Shown piece after piece: positions 54,666 through 63,650 of a stretch of DNA of 64,000 nucleotides; positions within the stretch are counted from its first letter, which is position 1, and each line of letters begins with the position of its first letter. The notes below the pieces were generated by a model. That model had not been told where the DNA came from, searched no databases, and saw nothing but the letters and a program-made list of their open reading frames with translations. The DNA is from Bacteroidales bacterium (GTDB taxonomy: Bacteria > Bacteroidota > Bacteroidia > Bacteroidales > F082), in NCBI GenBank assembly GCA_028704385.1, contig JAQVLA010000006.1, positions 25,838 to 89,837 on the forward strand. Reading direction: 5' to 3'. A program made the translations under genes and the position numbers.

Positions 54666-56003
54666 ATGACTTACGACGAACGCTTACAACAGGTTGCAGT
54701 GCTCGGAGCGGCAGGAAAGATGGGCAGTGGAATTTTACTGCTTACCGCTGTGGAAATGGCCGACATCAGCCTGAAACCTGAAAACAAAGGAAAAACTTTT
54801 GTGCTCAATGCCATCGATCTCTCCGATGAGGGGCTGGCCGGACTGATGGATTATCTTCGTGTACAGGTGATTAAGATTGCAGAGAAAAAAACCGTTTGGC
54901 TCAGACAGATGTATGCCGACCGAGCCCACCTGATAGAAAATTATGAAATTATCGATCAGTATGTAAACGATGTTCTAAGGCTGGTACGGCCTACCACAGC
55001 CATGGAAACAGCTTACCGCGCCAGCCTTGTTTTTGAGGCAGTAACCGAAAACAAAGATCTCAAAGTAAAGATACTCAAACAAATAGATGAAAATAATCCC
55101 AACAATGCCTGGTATTTCACAAATACTTCTTCCGTGCCTATTCACCTGATCGAAGCCGAAGCAGGATTGAATGGCAGGGTACTCGGATTCCATTTTTATA
55201 ATCCTCCCGCTGTTCAAAAATTGGTGGAACTTATTGTTACACCTGACAGCAATCCTGATATGAAACAATTTGCACTGGATTATGCCAAAGCACTTCGTAA
55301 AATAGTGGTTGCCAGCAACGATATTGCCGGGTTTATTGGCAACGGCCATTTTATGCGCGATGCTTTATATGGCATCAATCAGGCGCTGGAACTGGCCAAA
55401 AACAGGCCTTTTTACGAAGCTGTTTATTTGATCAACAAAGTAAGTCAGGACTTCCTGGTTCGTCCAATGGGAATATTTCAATTAATTGATTATGTGGGTA
55501 TCGACGTGGTGCAATTTATCATGAAAGTGATGAATCCTCATATGAAGGATGAAAACCTGCACAGTTCCCTACTTGATCAATTGATGGAACATGGTGTAAA
55601 AGGCGGGCAGCAATCAAGCGGAGCTCAAAAAAATGGCTTTTTAAAATATGAAAAAGGTTCCATTACTGCTGTTTACGACATCAACAAACAGCATTATATT
55701 GCTGTGGAAGAGTTTGCTTCCTCCTGTGATCAGGAACTTGGAGCACTGCCATCCGGCCACAAACCCTGGAAAGCTGCTGTAAGAATATCAGATAAAGACA
55801 GTCACTTTGGCCCTTATTTCGAAGCCATGAAGCAAGCTGATAATCTGGGTGCTAAACTGGCAGTGAAATACGGCCAAAACTCTGATGCTATCGGACGCAA
55901 GCTTGTGAGCGATGGCGTAGCCAATCAGGATGAAGATGTGAATACCGTAATGCTTACCGGCTTTTTCCATGCCTACGGACCCATCAACAAATATTTCGCC
56001 TAA
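54666..56003 (+). CDS. 3-hydroxyacyl-CoA dehydrogenase, long form
   Basis: This 445-residue NAD-dependent enzyme oxidises 3-hydroxyacyl-CoA to 3-oxoacyl-CoA. The Rossmann loop is GAAGKMGSG (14-22). NTSSVPIHLIEAE, GFHFYNPPAVQKLVELI and a C-terminal helical domain (DFLVRPMGIFQLIDYVGID) are family marks. Typical single-domain enzymes have about 280-300 residues. Here about 50 extra residues follow the first Rossmann segment (about 30-100), and the C-terminus is extended. Related long forms occur in environmental Bacteroidota, but I cannot name the subfamily. Confidence 0.85.
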   Translation: MTYDERLQQVAVLGAAGKMGSGILLLTAVEMADISLKPENKGKTFVLNAIDLSDEGLAGLMDYLRVQVIKIAEKKTVWLRQMYADRAHLIENYEIIDQYVNDVLRLVRPTTAMETAYRASLVFEAVTENKDLKVKILKQIDENNPNNAWYFTNTSSVPIHLIEAEAGLNGRVLGFHFYNPPAVQKLVELIVTPDSNPDMKQFALDYAKALRKIVVASNDIAGFIGNGHFMRDALYGINQALELAKNRPFYEAVYLINKVSQDFLVRPMGIFQLIDYVGIDVVQFIMKVMNPHMKDENLHSSLLDQLMEHGVKGGQQSSGAQKNGFLKYEKGSITAVYDINKQHYIAVEEFASSCDQELGALPSGHKPWKAAVRISDKDSHFGPYFEAMKQADNLGAKLAVKYGQNSDAIGRKLVSDGVANQDEDVNTVMLTGFFHAYGPINKYFA

Positions 56004-56020
56004 CGCAAAAACTGAAGACA

Positions 56021-57256
56021 ATGCAGAAAAAACTCTATATGACAGCCGGTTACAATACCGTATCACTCGGGACCGGCCGCAAAGAATTCAATCCTAAAAA
56101 AGAACGTCCTGGCCTTGAGCATTACATCAGCGAAGCTGGTAAAGGTGTTGTGAAACAGATTGGTGATGCCGACAAAATTGATGAAACAGTGATTGGCAAT
56201 TTTATGGCGGCACGGTTCAACAAACAGGCACATTTGGGTGGCTTTGCCGGATTGGTTGACGACAAACTCGAATACAAACCCTCACTAAGTGTTGAAGGTG
56301 CCTGTGCTTCAGGAGGTCTTTCACTTGTCAGTGCTATGCGTTCGGTATTGGCAGGGACTGCTGAAGTAGCCATTTCGATCGGCGTTGAAGTGCAAAATAC
56401 CGTGAAAGCCATTTATGGTGCAGATATCCTGGCAGGAGCCGGCTGGTTTCAAAACCGAAAAACAGGTCACGCTTATTTCTTCCCCGGTCAGTTCTCAGAT
56501 CGTGCAGGTGTGTATTACGAAAAATACGGCTTCGATTACGCCCGTGCCGGAATGAGGCAATGGTTTGTGAATGCCATTGAAAATGCCCGCCTCGATCCTG
56601 ATGCACAGGAACATCACAATGCTACACCAGATCTGGCAGGATTATATGACAAAATGAAACCCAATGGAAAAGCGTTTGTGGATCATTTGAATGTGCTCGA
56701 TTGCTCCAAGGTTTCTGATGGTGCCTCCGGGATTTTGGTCAGTTCGGAATTAGGATTACAAAAACTGGGTATCGACAAGTCGCAAGCTGTAGAAATTGCA
56801 GGATGGGCACAAGTAACCCGGAATATCACCAAAGATCCTGTTGATCCGGTGGAGCTCACTACCATCAAAAAAGCCGCCGAAAAAGCACTCAATATGGCTG
56901 GTATCACCATTGATCAGGTGGCCACTGTTGAAACTCATGACTGTTTTAGCATTGCAGGAGTGCTGTCAGTTGAGGCCCTTGGACTAGCCGGAAAAGGCCA
57001 GGGTGCCGAATATGTGGCAGCCGGAAACACAGCCCGCAATGGTGCCATGCCCATGAACACTACCGGAGGATTAATCGGTTGGGGTCATCCTACTGGTGCT
57101 ACCGGTGTACATCAGGCTGTTACCATTTGGCAGCAACTCACCGGTAATGCCGGACAAGCACAAATCAACATTCCTGCAAACCGGCCTTATGGTATGACCA
57201 TTAATATGGGTGGAGATGATGTGACGGTTGTTGCTATTGTCTTCAAAAGAGGATAA
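56021..57256 (+). CDS. SCP2-type thiolase (acetyl-CoA acyltransferase)
   Basis: This 411-residue thiolase cleaves or condenses 3-oxoacyl-CoA and CoA. The nucleophile is C95 in VEGACASGGL. The second active-site motif is HDCF (306-309), as in SCP2-type thiolases, rather than NEAF of classic ones. H356 is in GWGHPTGATG. The usual C-terminal cysteine loop (CxGxG) is replaced by NMGGDDVTV. It is encoded 17 bp after the dehydrogenase. Confidence 0.88.
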   Translation: MQKKLYMTAGYNTVSLGTGRKEFNPKKERPGLEHYISEAGKGVVKQIGDADKIDETVIGNFMAARFNKQAHLGGFAGLVDDKLEYKPSLSVEGACASGGLSLVSAMRSVLAGTAEVAISIGVEVQNTVKAIYGADILAGAGWFQNRKTGHAYFFPGQFSDRAGVYYEKYGFDYARAGMRQWFVNAIENARLDPDAQEHHNATPDLAGLYDKMKPNGKAFVDHLNVLDCSKVSDGASGILVSSELGLQKLGIDKSQAVEIAGWAQVTRNITKDPVDPVELTTIKKAAEKALNMAGITIDQVATVETHDCFSIAGVLSVEALGLAGKGQGAEYVAAGNTARNGAMPMNTTGGLIGWGHPTGATGVHQAVTIWQQLTGNAGQAQINIPANRPYGMTINMGGDDVTVVAIVFKRG

Positions 57257-57281
57257 CAAACCAAATAAATAAGAATACCCT

Positions 57282-57947
57282 ATGAAAAAATTTGCAGTTG
57301 TTTTGGCAGGCTGCGGTGTTTATGACGGAGCCGAGATCCATGAAGCTACTTTGGCCATGCTTGCCATAGCTCAGGCCGGAGGCGAATACCAATGCTTTGC
57401 ACCAGATATTGATCAGCATCATGTGATCAACCACCTCACCGGAGAAGAAATGCCCGAAAAAAGAAATGTACTCATTGAAGCAGCCCGGATTGCCCGTGGA
57501 AATATAAAACCATTGAGCGAATTTAAAGAAGCTGAGTTCGATGCTATCCTTTTTCCGGGTGGCTTTGGTGCAGCTAAAAACCTTTCTACTGTTGCTTTTG
57601 ACGGTGCCAATGCTAAAGTCAATCCCGAGGTGGAAAAAGCCATCAGGGCAATGAATGCAGCGCAAAAACCCATTGGAGCCATGTGCATATCTCCCACTTT
57701 TGTGGTTAAGGTGTTGGGAGAAGTGGATGTGACCATCGGCAGTGATCAGGGAACCATCGACGTGATCGAAAACATGGGAGGAATGCATGTGCACACTGAA
57801 CATGGCGATGTGGTGTACGATGCCTCTAATAATGTGTTCACTACACCTTGTTATATGCTCGAAGCCACCATCACCTACATCTGGGACGGTGCTTACAACC
57901 TGGTGGATGCCATGATGAAAAGCATGAGCGGAGAGATTGAGGAATAA
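57282..57947 (+). CDS. ElbB-like DJ-1/PfpI-family protein (glyoxalase III type)
   Basis: This 221-residue protein is of the class I glutamine amidotransferase-like/DJ-1 superfamily. It starts KKFAVVLAGCGVYDGAEIHE and has LFPGGFGAAKNLS. The nucleophile elbow is IGAMCISPTF with C135, the ElbB pattern. E. coli ElbB has weak glyoxalase activity and was linked to isoprenoid synthesis. Here the gene sits inside the acyl-CoA operon, 25 bp after thiolase and 10 bp before the flavoprotein, so it may remove reactive aldehydes made by that pathway; this is inference. Confidence 0.87.
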   Translation: MKKFAVVLAGCGVYDGAEIHEATLAMLAIAQAGGEYQCFAPDIDQHHVINHLTGEEMPEKRNVLIEAARIARGNIKPLSEFKEAEFDAILFPGGFGAAKNLSTVAFDGANAKVNPEVEKAIRAMNAAQKPIGAMCISPTFVVKVLGEVDVTIGSDQGTIDVIENMGGMHVHTEHGDVVYDASNNVFTTPCYMLEATITYIWDGAYNLVDAMMKSMSGEIEE

Positions 57948-57957
57948 ATCCGGTATT

Positions 57958-58902
57958 ATGATCCATTCGCTTTTTGGTATCAAGTATCCCATTATACAGG
58001 CCGGCATGATCTGGTGCAGCGGCTGGAAACTGGCTTCTGCCGTGAGTAATTCAGGTGGATTAGGATTGATTGGCGCCGGCTCCATGTATCCGGAAGTGCT
58101 TGAAGAACATATCCGTAAGTGCAAAGCCGCCACGAACAAACCATTTGGCGTGAATGTGCCTCTACTCTATCCTCAAACCGATGAGCTGATACAAATCATT
58201 CTGCGAGAAAATGTTCCCATAATATTTACTTCAGCCGGAAACCCTGCTAAATATTCAGGGCTGCTGAAATCGAATGGCCGTAAGGTAGTACATGTGATTG
58301 CCAATCAAAAATTTGCACTTAAAGCAGCAGAAGCCGGTGTGGATGCGATTGTTGCTGAGGGTTTTGAAGCCGGCGGGCATAATGGCATCGAAGAAACCAC
58401 TACCATGACGCTTATTCCACTTATTAAACAGTGTGTAAATATACCAGTAATTGCAGCAGGTGGTATTGCAACAGGCCGACAGATGCTGGCAGCACTGGCA
58501 TTGGGAGCTGATGGGGTGCAGATTGGTTCGCGCTTTGTGACGGCAACAGAATCATCGGCCCATGAAGCATTTAAACAGGCTGTGATAGCTGCAGGAGATG
58601 GTGCTACCATGCTTAGCATGAAACAGCTTATACCAGTAAGATTACTCAAAAACGCCTTTTACGATCAGGTAAGAGCTGCCGAACTAGCCGGTGCAGATCC
58701 CGATATGTTAAAAGAAATCCTGGGAAGAGCGCGAGCCAAAAAAGGCATGTTTGAAGGTGAACTGAAAGAAGGTGAACTTGAAATCGGACAGGTTGCTGCC
58801 TTGATCAGCGAAGAAAAAGCTGCTGCTGAAATCATCACCGATCTACTTACCGAATTCCATGAAGCACGTAAAAAACTTTCACAAGAACAATATAATTTTT
58901 AA
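57958..58902 (+). CDS. NPD/FabK-like FMN flavoprotein (nitronate monooxygenase family)
   Basis: The protein has 314 residues from the ATG at 57958; a TTG at 57937 would overlap the ElbB-like gene. It has the TIM-barrel FMN fold of 2-nitropropane dioxygenases and FabK enoyl-reductases: KYPIIQAGMIWCSG, SNSGGLGLIGAGSM, VAEGFEAGGHNG (family histidine), PVIAAGGIATG and GADGVQIGSRF. In an operon of acyl-CoA enzymes, an enoyl-CoA reductase or similar role is as likely as nitronate oxidation. Assignment between these is not possible by eye. Confidence 0.8.
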   Translation: MIHSLFGIKYPIIQAGMIWCSGWKLASAVSNSGGLGLIGAGSMYPEVLEEHIRKCKAATNKPFGVNVPLLYPQTDELIQIILRENVPIIFTSAGNPAKYSGLLKSNGRKVVHVIANQKFALKAAEAGVDAIVAEGFEAGGHNGIEETTTMTLIPLIKQCVNIPVIAAGGIATGRQMLAALALGADGVQIGSRFVTATESSAHEAFKQAVIAAGDGATMLSMKQLIPVRLLKNAFYDQVRAAELAGADPDMLKEILGRARAKKGMFEGELKEGELEIGQVAALISEEKAAAEIITDLLTEFHEARKKLSQEQYNF

Positions 58903-58926
58903 TTTGACCATAAAAAACAAAAAAAA

Positions 58927-60066
58927 ATGAATTTTGAATTTACCGAAGAGCAGCTGATGATCCAGCAGGCTGCCCGCGACTATGCACAGCGCGAACTGAT
59001 CAAGGATGTGATCGAAAGAGACTACAAAGCTGAGTTTCCGGCTCATCATGTAAAAAACCTGTCCGAACTGGGATTTATGGGTATTATGGTTGATCCGCAA
59101 TACAACGGGAGTGGCATGGATACCGTTTCATATGTGCTTGCCATGGAGGAACTAAGCAAAGTGGATGCCTCTGCCAGCGTGATCGTTTCAGTAAATAATT
59201 CGCTGGTTTGTTTCGGTCTGGAAGCCTATGGATCGGATTATATCAAAGAAAAATACCTGAAACCACTAGCCGGTGGTGAAGTGATAGGTGCTTTCCTTCT
59301 TTCGGAGCCCGAGGCCGGAAGTGATGCCACCAGCCAGCGCACCACTGCCGAAGACAAAGGAGATTATTACCTTGTGAATGGCACCAAAAACTGGATCACC
59401 AATGCCAATTCAGCTTCAACCTACGTTTTAATTGCACAAACGCATCCCGAAAAAAAGCATAAAGGTATCAATGCTTTTGTGATTGAAAAAGACACTCCGG
59501 GCATCACCCTTGGGCCCCATGAGGACAAGATGGGGATGCGCAGCTCCGACACCCATTCGGTAATGTTTAACGATGTAAAGATTCCAAAAGAAAACCGAAT
59601 TGGGGAAGACGGCTTTGGATTTAAATTTGCTATGAAAGTGCTCGAAGGCGGCCGTATTGGTATTGCTGCTCAGGCACTCGGACTGGCTTCCGGAGCATTG
59701 GAGCGTGCCGTGGCCTATTCCAAGGAACGGAAGGCTTTTGGTACCGAAATCGCTAACCATCAGGCCATTGCCTTTAAGCTGGCCGATATGGCCGTGAAAG
59801 TTGAAAACGCGCGCAACCTCTGCCTCAAGGCTGCCTGGCTCAAGGATCAGGGAAAACCATATGGCGTGGCCAGTGCGATGGCTAAACAATATGCCGCCGA
59901 CATCGCCATGGAAGTGACCACAGAAGCTGTTCAGATTCACGGCGGATACGGTTATACAAAGGAATACCATGTGGAACGTTTGATGCGTGAAGCCAAACTG
60001 ACACAGATTTATGAAGGCACTTCCGAAATACAGAAAATTGTGGTTTCGAGGGATTTGCTGAAATAA
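58927..60066 (+). CDS. Short-chain acyl-CoA dehydrogenase (butyryl-CoA dehydrogenase-like)
   Basis: This 379-residue FAD enzyme has LSEPEAGSDATSQRT, NGTKNWITNA, MGMRSSDTHSV, HGGYGYTKEYHVERLMREAK and catalytic E363 in YEGTSEIQ, all of the SCAD/Bcd type. It is the last gene of the operon, 24 bp after the flavoprotein. ETF genes are not adjacent, so it must share an ETF encoded elsewhere. With crotonase, dehydrogenase and thiolase it completes a four-step acyl-CoA spiral that could run either as oxidation or as butyrate-forming synthesis. Confidence 0.9.
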   Translation: MNFEFTEEQLMIQQAARDYAQRELIKDVIERDYKAEFPAHHVKNLSELGFMGIMVDPQYNGSGMDTVSYVLAMEELSKVDASASVIVSVNNSLVCFGLEAYGSDYIKEKYLKPLAGGEVIGAFLLSEPEAGSDATSQRTTAEDKGDYYLVNGTKNWITNANSASTYVLIAQTHPEKKHKGINAFVIEKDTPGITLGPHEDKMGMRSSDTHSVMFNDVKIPKENRIGEDGFGFKFAMKVLEGGRIGIAAQALGLASGALERAVAYSKERKAFGTEIANHQAIAFKLADMAVKVENARNLCLKAAWLKDQGKPYGVASAMAKQYAADIAMEVTTEAVQIHGGYGYTKEYHVERLMREAKLTQIYEGTSEIQKIVVSRDLLK

Positions 60067-60154
60067 TTGTGATTGTTTTCAAAAAATCTTAAACACTTCA
60101 TCGCGAATTGACAAAAGCTTTGATAACTTTGCGCCCCTGATTCCTTAATGCCTT

Positions 60155-61843
60155 ATGAGTTTAAAACCCTGGAAGGATTCGGTGGCGCAAGTCTTTCATC
60201 CCAAGCTCCTTACGTCTATCCGTACATATAACCGCGATCAGTTTGTTGCCGATCTGATTGCCGGAATTATTGTTGGCGTTGTAGCGTTGCCTCTTGCAAT
60301 AGCCTTTGGAATTGCAAGTGGTGTTGAACCTGAAAGAGGCTTAATCACTGCCGTGATCGCCGGTTTTCTGATCTCTGCCCTTGGAGGTAGTAGAGTACAG
60401 ATAGGTGGGCCAACGGGAGCTTTTATCGTGATTGTGTATGGCATCGTAGAGCAATTTGGTGTGGACGGCCTTATTGTTGCCACCATCATGGCAGGAGTTA
60501 TTTTGGTTATAATGGGTGTATTACAACTTGGTACCCTCATCCGTTTTATGCCTTATCCTATTGTAGTAGGCTTTACGAGTGGAATAGCTATTGTGATTTT
60601 CTCATCACAAATGAAAGATCTTTTTGGCTTACAGACCGCGGCAGCTGTTCCATCCGATTTTCTGGAAAAATGGAGTTTTTATTTCCTGAATTTTGATGTC
60701 GTAAACTGGTATGCCCTTGCGTTGGGAATGGCAACAGTTTTGATAATAGCATTATGGCCAAAAGTGAATAAACGCATTCCCGGAACCTTGATAGCTCTGC
60801 TCCTGACCACTCTGGTTACCAGTTTATGGGATTTGCCGGTCGAAACTATCGGCAGTCGTTTTGGTGCTATCAGCGGAGGCATAAGGGCGCCGCAAATTCC
60901 TGTTATCAGCTTCGATAGCTTCAGACATCTGCTGGCTCCTGCCTTTACCATTGCCATGCTGGGTGCCATTGAATCGCTGCTATCGGCCATGGTTGCTGAT
61001 GGTGCGACGGGTGGAAGACACCGCTCCAATACTGAGTTGATCGGACAGGGAATTGCAAACATCATCACCCCGCTTTTTGGTGGTATTCCGGCAACAGGTG
61101 CCATCGCCCGCACCATGACCAATATCCGCAATGGCGGCAAAACCCCTGTTGCAGGCATTATACATGCAGTTGTGCTTTTGTTGATTATGCTGTTCTTTGG
61201 TCGTTACGCACGTTTAATTCCTATGAGTACGCTGGCAGGTATTTTGGTTGTGGTAGCTTACAATATGAGTGAATGGCGCTCGTTTAAAGCCTTGTTCAAC
61301 AACAGCAAAAGTGATGTAGCTGTTTTGCTAACGACCTTTTTCCTAACCGTGCTGATCGATTTAACTGTGGCTATTCAATTTGGATTGCTGTTGGCTGTGC
61401 TGCTCTTCCTAAAACGCGTTATTGAGACTACTGATGTTGCTGTTCTTAATATGGTAGTTGAAGCAGAAAACAGTGAACTGGCCGATGAAGGCGAAAGTCT
61501 TCAAATACCAGAAGGTGTTGAGGTTTTTGAGGTAAACGGACCTTTCTTTTTTGGGATAGCCAATAAATTTGAAGCTGCTGAAAAACTGACAGGCACCAAG
61601 CCCAAAGTGCGCATCATCAGGCTTCGGAGGGTTCCGTTTATTGACTCAACCGGTTTAAGTAATCTCAAATCATTTATTCACAGGTCAGCACATAACGGTA
61701 TTCAGATTGTGTTTTCAGGAGCCGGAAACAAACTTGTGGCTAGTTTAAACAAAGCAGGTATTATTGAAGAAGTAGGCGAAGAAAACAATTGCGTTGATAT
61801 TCAATCTGCTATTGAAAGAGCAGTACATGTAATGAAACAATAA
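60155..61843 (+). CDS. SulP-family anion transporter with STAS domain
   Basis: This 562-residue SLC26/SulP membrane transporter has about 12-14 hydrophobic helices: DLIAGIIVGVVALPLAIAFG at the start, GSRVQIGGPTGAFIVIVYGI, and IANIITPLFGGIPATGAIAR. A C-terminal STAS domain spans about residues 450-562 and contains RLRRVPFIDSTGLSNLKSF. The substrate may be sulfate, bicarbonate or another anion. An upstream TAACTTTG at 60124-60131 is a possible -7 box. Confidence 0.92.
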   Translation: MSLKPWKDSVAQVFHPKLLTSIRTYNRDQFVADLIAGIIVGVVALPLAIAFGIASGVEPERGLITAVIAGFLISALGGSRVQIGGPTGAFIVIVYGIVEQFGVDGLIVATIMAGVILVIMGVLQLGTLIRFMPYPIVVGFTSGIAIVIFSSQMKDLFGLQTAAAVPSDFLEKWSFYFLNFDVVNWYALALGMATVLIIALWPKVNKRIPGTLIALLLTTLVTSLWDLPVETIGSRFGAISGGIRAPQIPVISFDSFRHLLAPAFTIAMLGAIESLLSAMVADGATGGRHRSNTELIGQGIANIITPLFGGIPATGAIARTMTNIRNGGKTPVAGIIHAVVLLLIMLFFGRYARLIPMSTLAGILVVVAYNMSEWRSFKALFNNSKSDVAVLLTTFFLTVLIDLTVAIQFGLLLAVLLFLKRVIETTDVAVLNMVVEAENSELADEGESLQIPEGVEVFEVNGPFFFGIANKFEAAEKLTGTKPKVRIIRLRRVPFIDSTGLSNLKSFIHRSAHNGIQIVFSGAGNKLVASLNKAGIIEEVGEENNCVDIQSAIERAVHVMKQ

Positions 61844-61962
61844 ATCAAGAAGATTTTTATTTATTTGATTTTCAATATTTCATTAGAAATGTAATTCATA
61901 AAAACTATTTGTGCCTTCGTTCTCAAAAGCATCGAAATAGTCCTTATCTTGCCTATAAAAGC

Positions 61963-61999
61963 TTCCTGATTCAATTGAACTACTTATCAGAATCAGGAA
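61963..61999. repeat. 10-bp inverted repeat upstream of the membrane acyltransferase-like gene
   Basis: TTCCTGATTC (61963-61972) and GAATCAGGAA (61990-61999) are exact inverted copies with a 17-base loop, ending 37 bases before the ATG at 62037. No T-tract follows on either strand. Operator or mRNA leader structure are both possible. Confidence 0.5.
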
Positions 62000-62036
62000 A
62001 GTTGACTCACTGGCAAGCTTGTTCTGAAAAATTACC

Positions 62037-63086
62037 ATGATGACCAATACCCTTAAATCCCGATTGCTTCTGCCTGATTTGCTCAAAGGCATAGCGGTGG
62101 TGATGATGGTTCAGGTTCATCTTACCGAACTTTTCGCTTTACCAGCATTTTATGAAAGCACTGTAGGGAGTTTATCCTTATTCATGGGTGGACCGCCGGC
62201 TGCTCCGGTATTTATGGTTGTGATGGGTTATTTTGTGGCACGAAAAGCAGCACCACCCCTTTCGCTTCTGATGCGCGGAAGCAAACTAATCATGTTGGGA
62301 CTTTTGCTTAATATCGGCCTGAACTTCAATTTGTTGATCAGGTTTTCTCAGGGAAAAATAATCGGAATTGATCCCTGGACCTATGTCTTTGGTGTGGATA
62401 TCTTATTTCTGGCAGGGATCAGCCTGATGGTTTTTGCCGGCCTCAAAGTGCTCTTCAAAAAGAAATTAATCTTCTGGCTGACAACTCTTTTTATAACGAT
62501 CCTTGCAAGCAGCCAACTCTCATTATTTGTTAGTGAAAATCGTTTGGTTTTATTCATCCAGTCGTTTTTCTCTGGCATAACATCCTGGTCATATTTTCCA
62601 TTCTTTCCGTGGTTTAGTTATCCTTTGGCAGGATATTTTTTCTATCTACTGTCAAAAAAATACAATCTAGCCCACTTTTATAATTTTTTGGGAATCCTTT
62701 GGATAGTACTTGTAATTGCTCTTTCTGTAAGCTTTTCCTTTGGACTTAAAACAAGTATAAACCTGTCAGCCTATTATCACCATGAGTATCTCTTTGTAAT
62801 CTGGGTCATTGGCTTTTTGATGTGGTGGACAATCAGTTGGTACTACCTGGAAAAATGGATACCCGACAATCTATTTTTTCGTTATCTGCGATTTTGCGGC
62901 AAAAACGTAACCGTCTTCTATGTAATACAGTGGTTGCTTATCGGGAATATTGCAACGGAGATTTACCGCACACAAACATCGATGCAATACCTGGTGTGGC
63001 TACTTATCATACTTGTAATCAGCAGTTTGATGACTTATTCTTACACAAAGTTAAAAGCTGTTCTCTCAATAAAAACGAAACTTTAA
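62037..63086 (+). CDS. Multi-pass membrane protein, DUF1624/acyltransferase-like
   Basis: This 349-residue protein has about 9-10 hydrophobic helices. The N-terminus LLPDLLKGIAVVMMVQVHLTELF resembles the first helix of membrane acyltransferases of the HGSNAT/DUF1624 and acyltransferase_3 types, with an acidic residue before the helix and a histidine inside it. GGPPAAPVFMVVMGYFVARKA also fits. Such proteins transfer acetyl groups across the membrane to sugars or lipids. The substrate and even the family are uncertain. It is the last protein gene before the tRNA-like array. Confidence 0.6.
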   Translation: MMTNTLKSRLLLPDLLKGIAVVMMVQVHLTELFALPAFYESTVGSLSLFMGGPPAAPVFMVVMGYFVARKAAPPLSLLMRGSKLIMLGLLLNIGLNFNLLIRFSQGKIIGIDPWTYVFGVDILFLAGISLMVFAGLKVLFKKKLIFWLTTLFITILASSQLSLFVSENRLVLFIQSFFSGITSWSYFPFFPWFSYPLAGYFFYLLSKKYNLAHFYNFLGILWIVLVIALSVSFSFGLKTSINLSAYYHHEYLFVIWVIGFLMWWTISWYYLEKWIPDNLFFRYLRFCGKNVTVFYVIQWLLIGNIATEIYRTQTSMQYLVWLLIILVISSLMTYSYTKLKAVLSIKTKL

Positions 63087-63175
63087 AACCCTTACTGGGA
63101 ATCGAACATCTATTCTTAAAAGGCCAAAAAACTCTGATAGCAGGAAAATAAAATCAATTTTGTACCCCTAAATAG

Positions 63176-63238
63176 CTCTCCGTAGCTCAGTTGGCAGAGC
63201 ATCCCGATTCTTAAATCGGGAGGGTCGCAGGTTCGAGT
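63176..63238 (+). pseudogene. tRNA-Lys-like fragment, copy 1 (3' part missing)
   Basis: Bases 63176-63200 equal the first 25 of the intact tRNA-Lys at 63501 (acceptor 5' strand, D-arm). The anticodon arm is TCCCGATTCTTAAATCGGGA, 20 bases instead of 17: a 6-bp stem with an 8-base loop. After GTTCGAG of the T-loop the sequence departs (TAAAATCC), so the 3' half of the T-arm and the acceptor 3' strand are missing. It cannot be an ordinary tRNA. A terminator-like hairpin follows at 63256-63283. Confidence 0.75.
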
Positions 63239-63255
63239 AAAATCCTCAAAATATG

Positions 63256-63283
63256 ATTACGTTAGGTTTTAGTGTAATTTTTT
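63256..63283 (+). terminator. Terminator-like hairpin after tRNA-like copy 1
   Basis: ATTAC, a 13-base loop, GTAAT and a run of six T (63278-63283). The same structure follows copy 2, with one more T. Confidence 0.45.
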
Positions 63284-63318
63284 ACGCTCCAAAGTGTCCA
63301 TAAACTTCTAAAAAACAT

Positions 63319-63326
63319 TAATTTTG
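63319..63326 (+). promoter_or_regulatory. Candidate -7 box of tRNA-like copy 2
   Basis: TAATTTTG fits TAnnTTTG, 12 bases before copy 2. The identical box occurs at the same distance from the intact tRNA-Lys. Confidence 0.5.
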
Positions 63327-63337
63327 CACCCTTGTTT

Positions 63338-63400
63338 CTCTCCGTAGCTCAGTTGGCAGAGCATCCCGATTCCTAAATCGGGAGGGTCGCAGGTTCGAGT
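63338..63400 (+). pseudogene. tRNA-Lys-like fragment, copy 2 (3' part missing)
   Basis: This copy is nearly identical to copy 1, 162 bp upstream, over the tRNA part; the anticodon loop is TTCCTAAA instead of TTCTTAAA. It ends at the same base of the T-loop, so both share one origin by duplication. The flanks also match, including the hairpin at 63418-63446 and the promoter-like box. Confidence 0.75.
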
Positions 63401-63417
63401 AAAATTCTCAAAATATG

Positions 63418-63446
63418 ATTACGTCAGGTTTTAGTGTAATTTTTTT
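63418..63446 (+). terminator. Terminator-like hairpin after tRNA-like copy 2
   Basis: ATTAC, 13-base loop, GTAAT and seven T in a row (63440-63446), conserved with copy 1. Confidence 0.45.
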
Positions 63447-63481
63447 ACGCCTCAAGGTGCTCATAAACTTCTAAAAAACAT

Positions 63482-63489
63482 TAATTTTG
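63482..63489 (+). promoter_or_regulatory. Candidate -7 box of tRNA-Lys
   Basis: TAATTTTG fits TAnnTTTG, 12 bases before the tRNA 5' end. No TTG at the usual distance, but stable-RNA promoters may differ. Confidence 0.5.
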
Positions 63490-63500
63490 CACCCTTGTTT

Positions 63501-63573
<73 letters not shown>

Positions 63574-63650
63574 CTTAATAACAAAGGCCATAAGCTTTCA
63601 AAGTTTGTGGCTTTGTTTGTTTAGTGCTTGAGATACATTATACCGATTTG

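Noticed and set aside
62822..63151. 109-codon ORF overlapping the end of the membrane acyltransferase-like gene
   Set aside because: It is a frame shadow of a well-supported coding sequence, with no family features.
63176..63238. Copy 1 (and copy 2 at 63338-63400) as functional tRNA genes
   Set aside because: The T-arm 3' half and the acceptor 3' strand are absent, and the anticodon arm is three bases too long.
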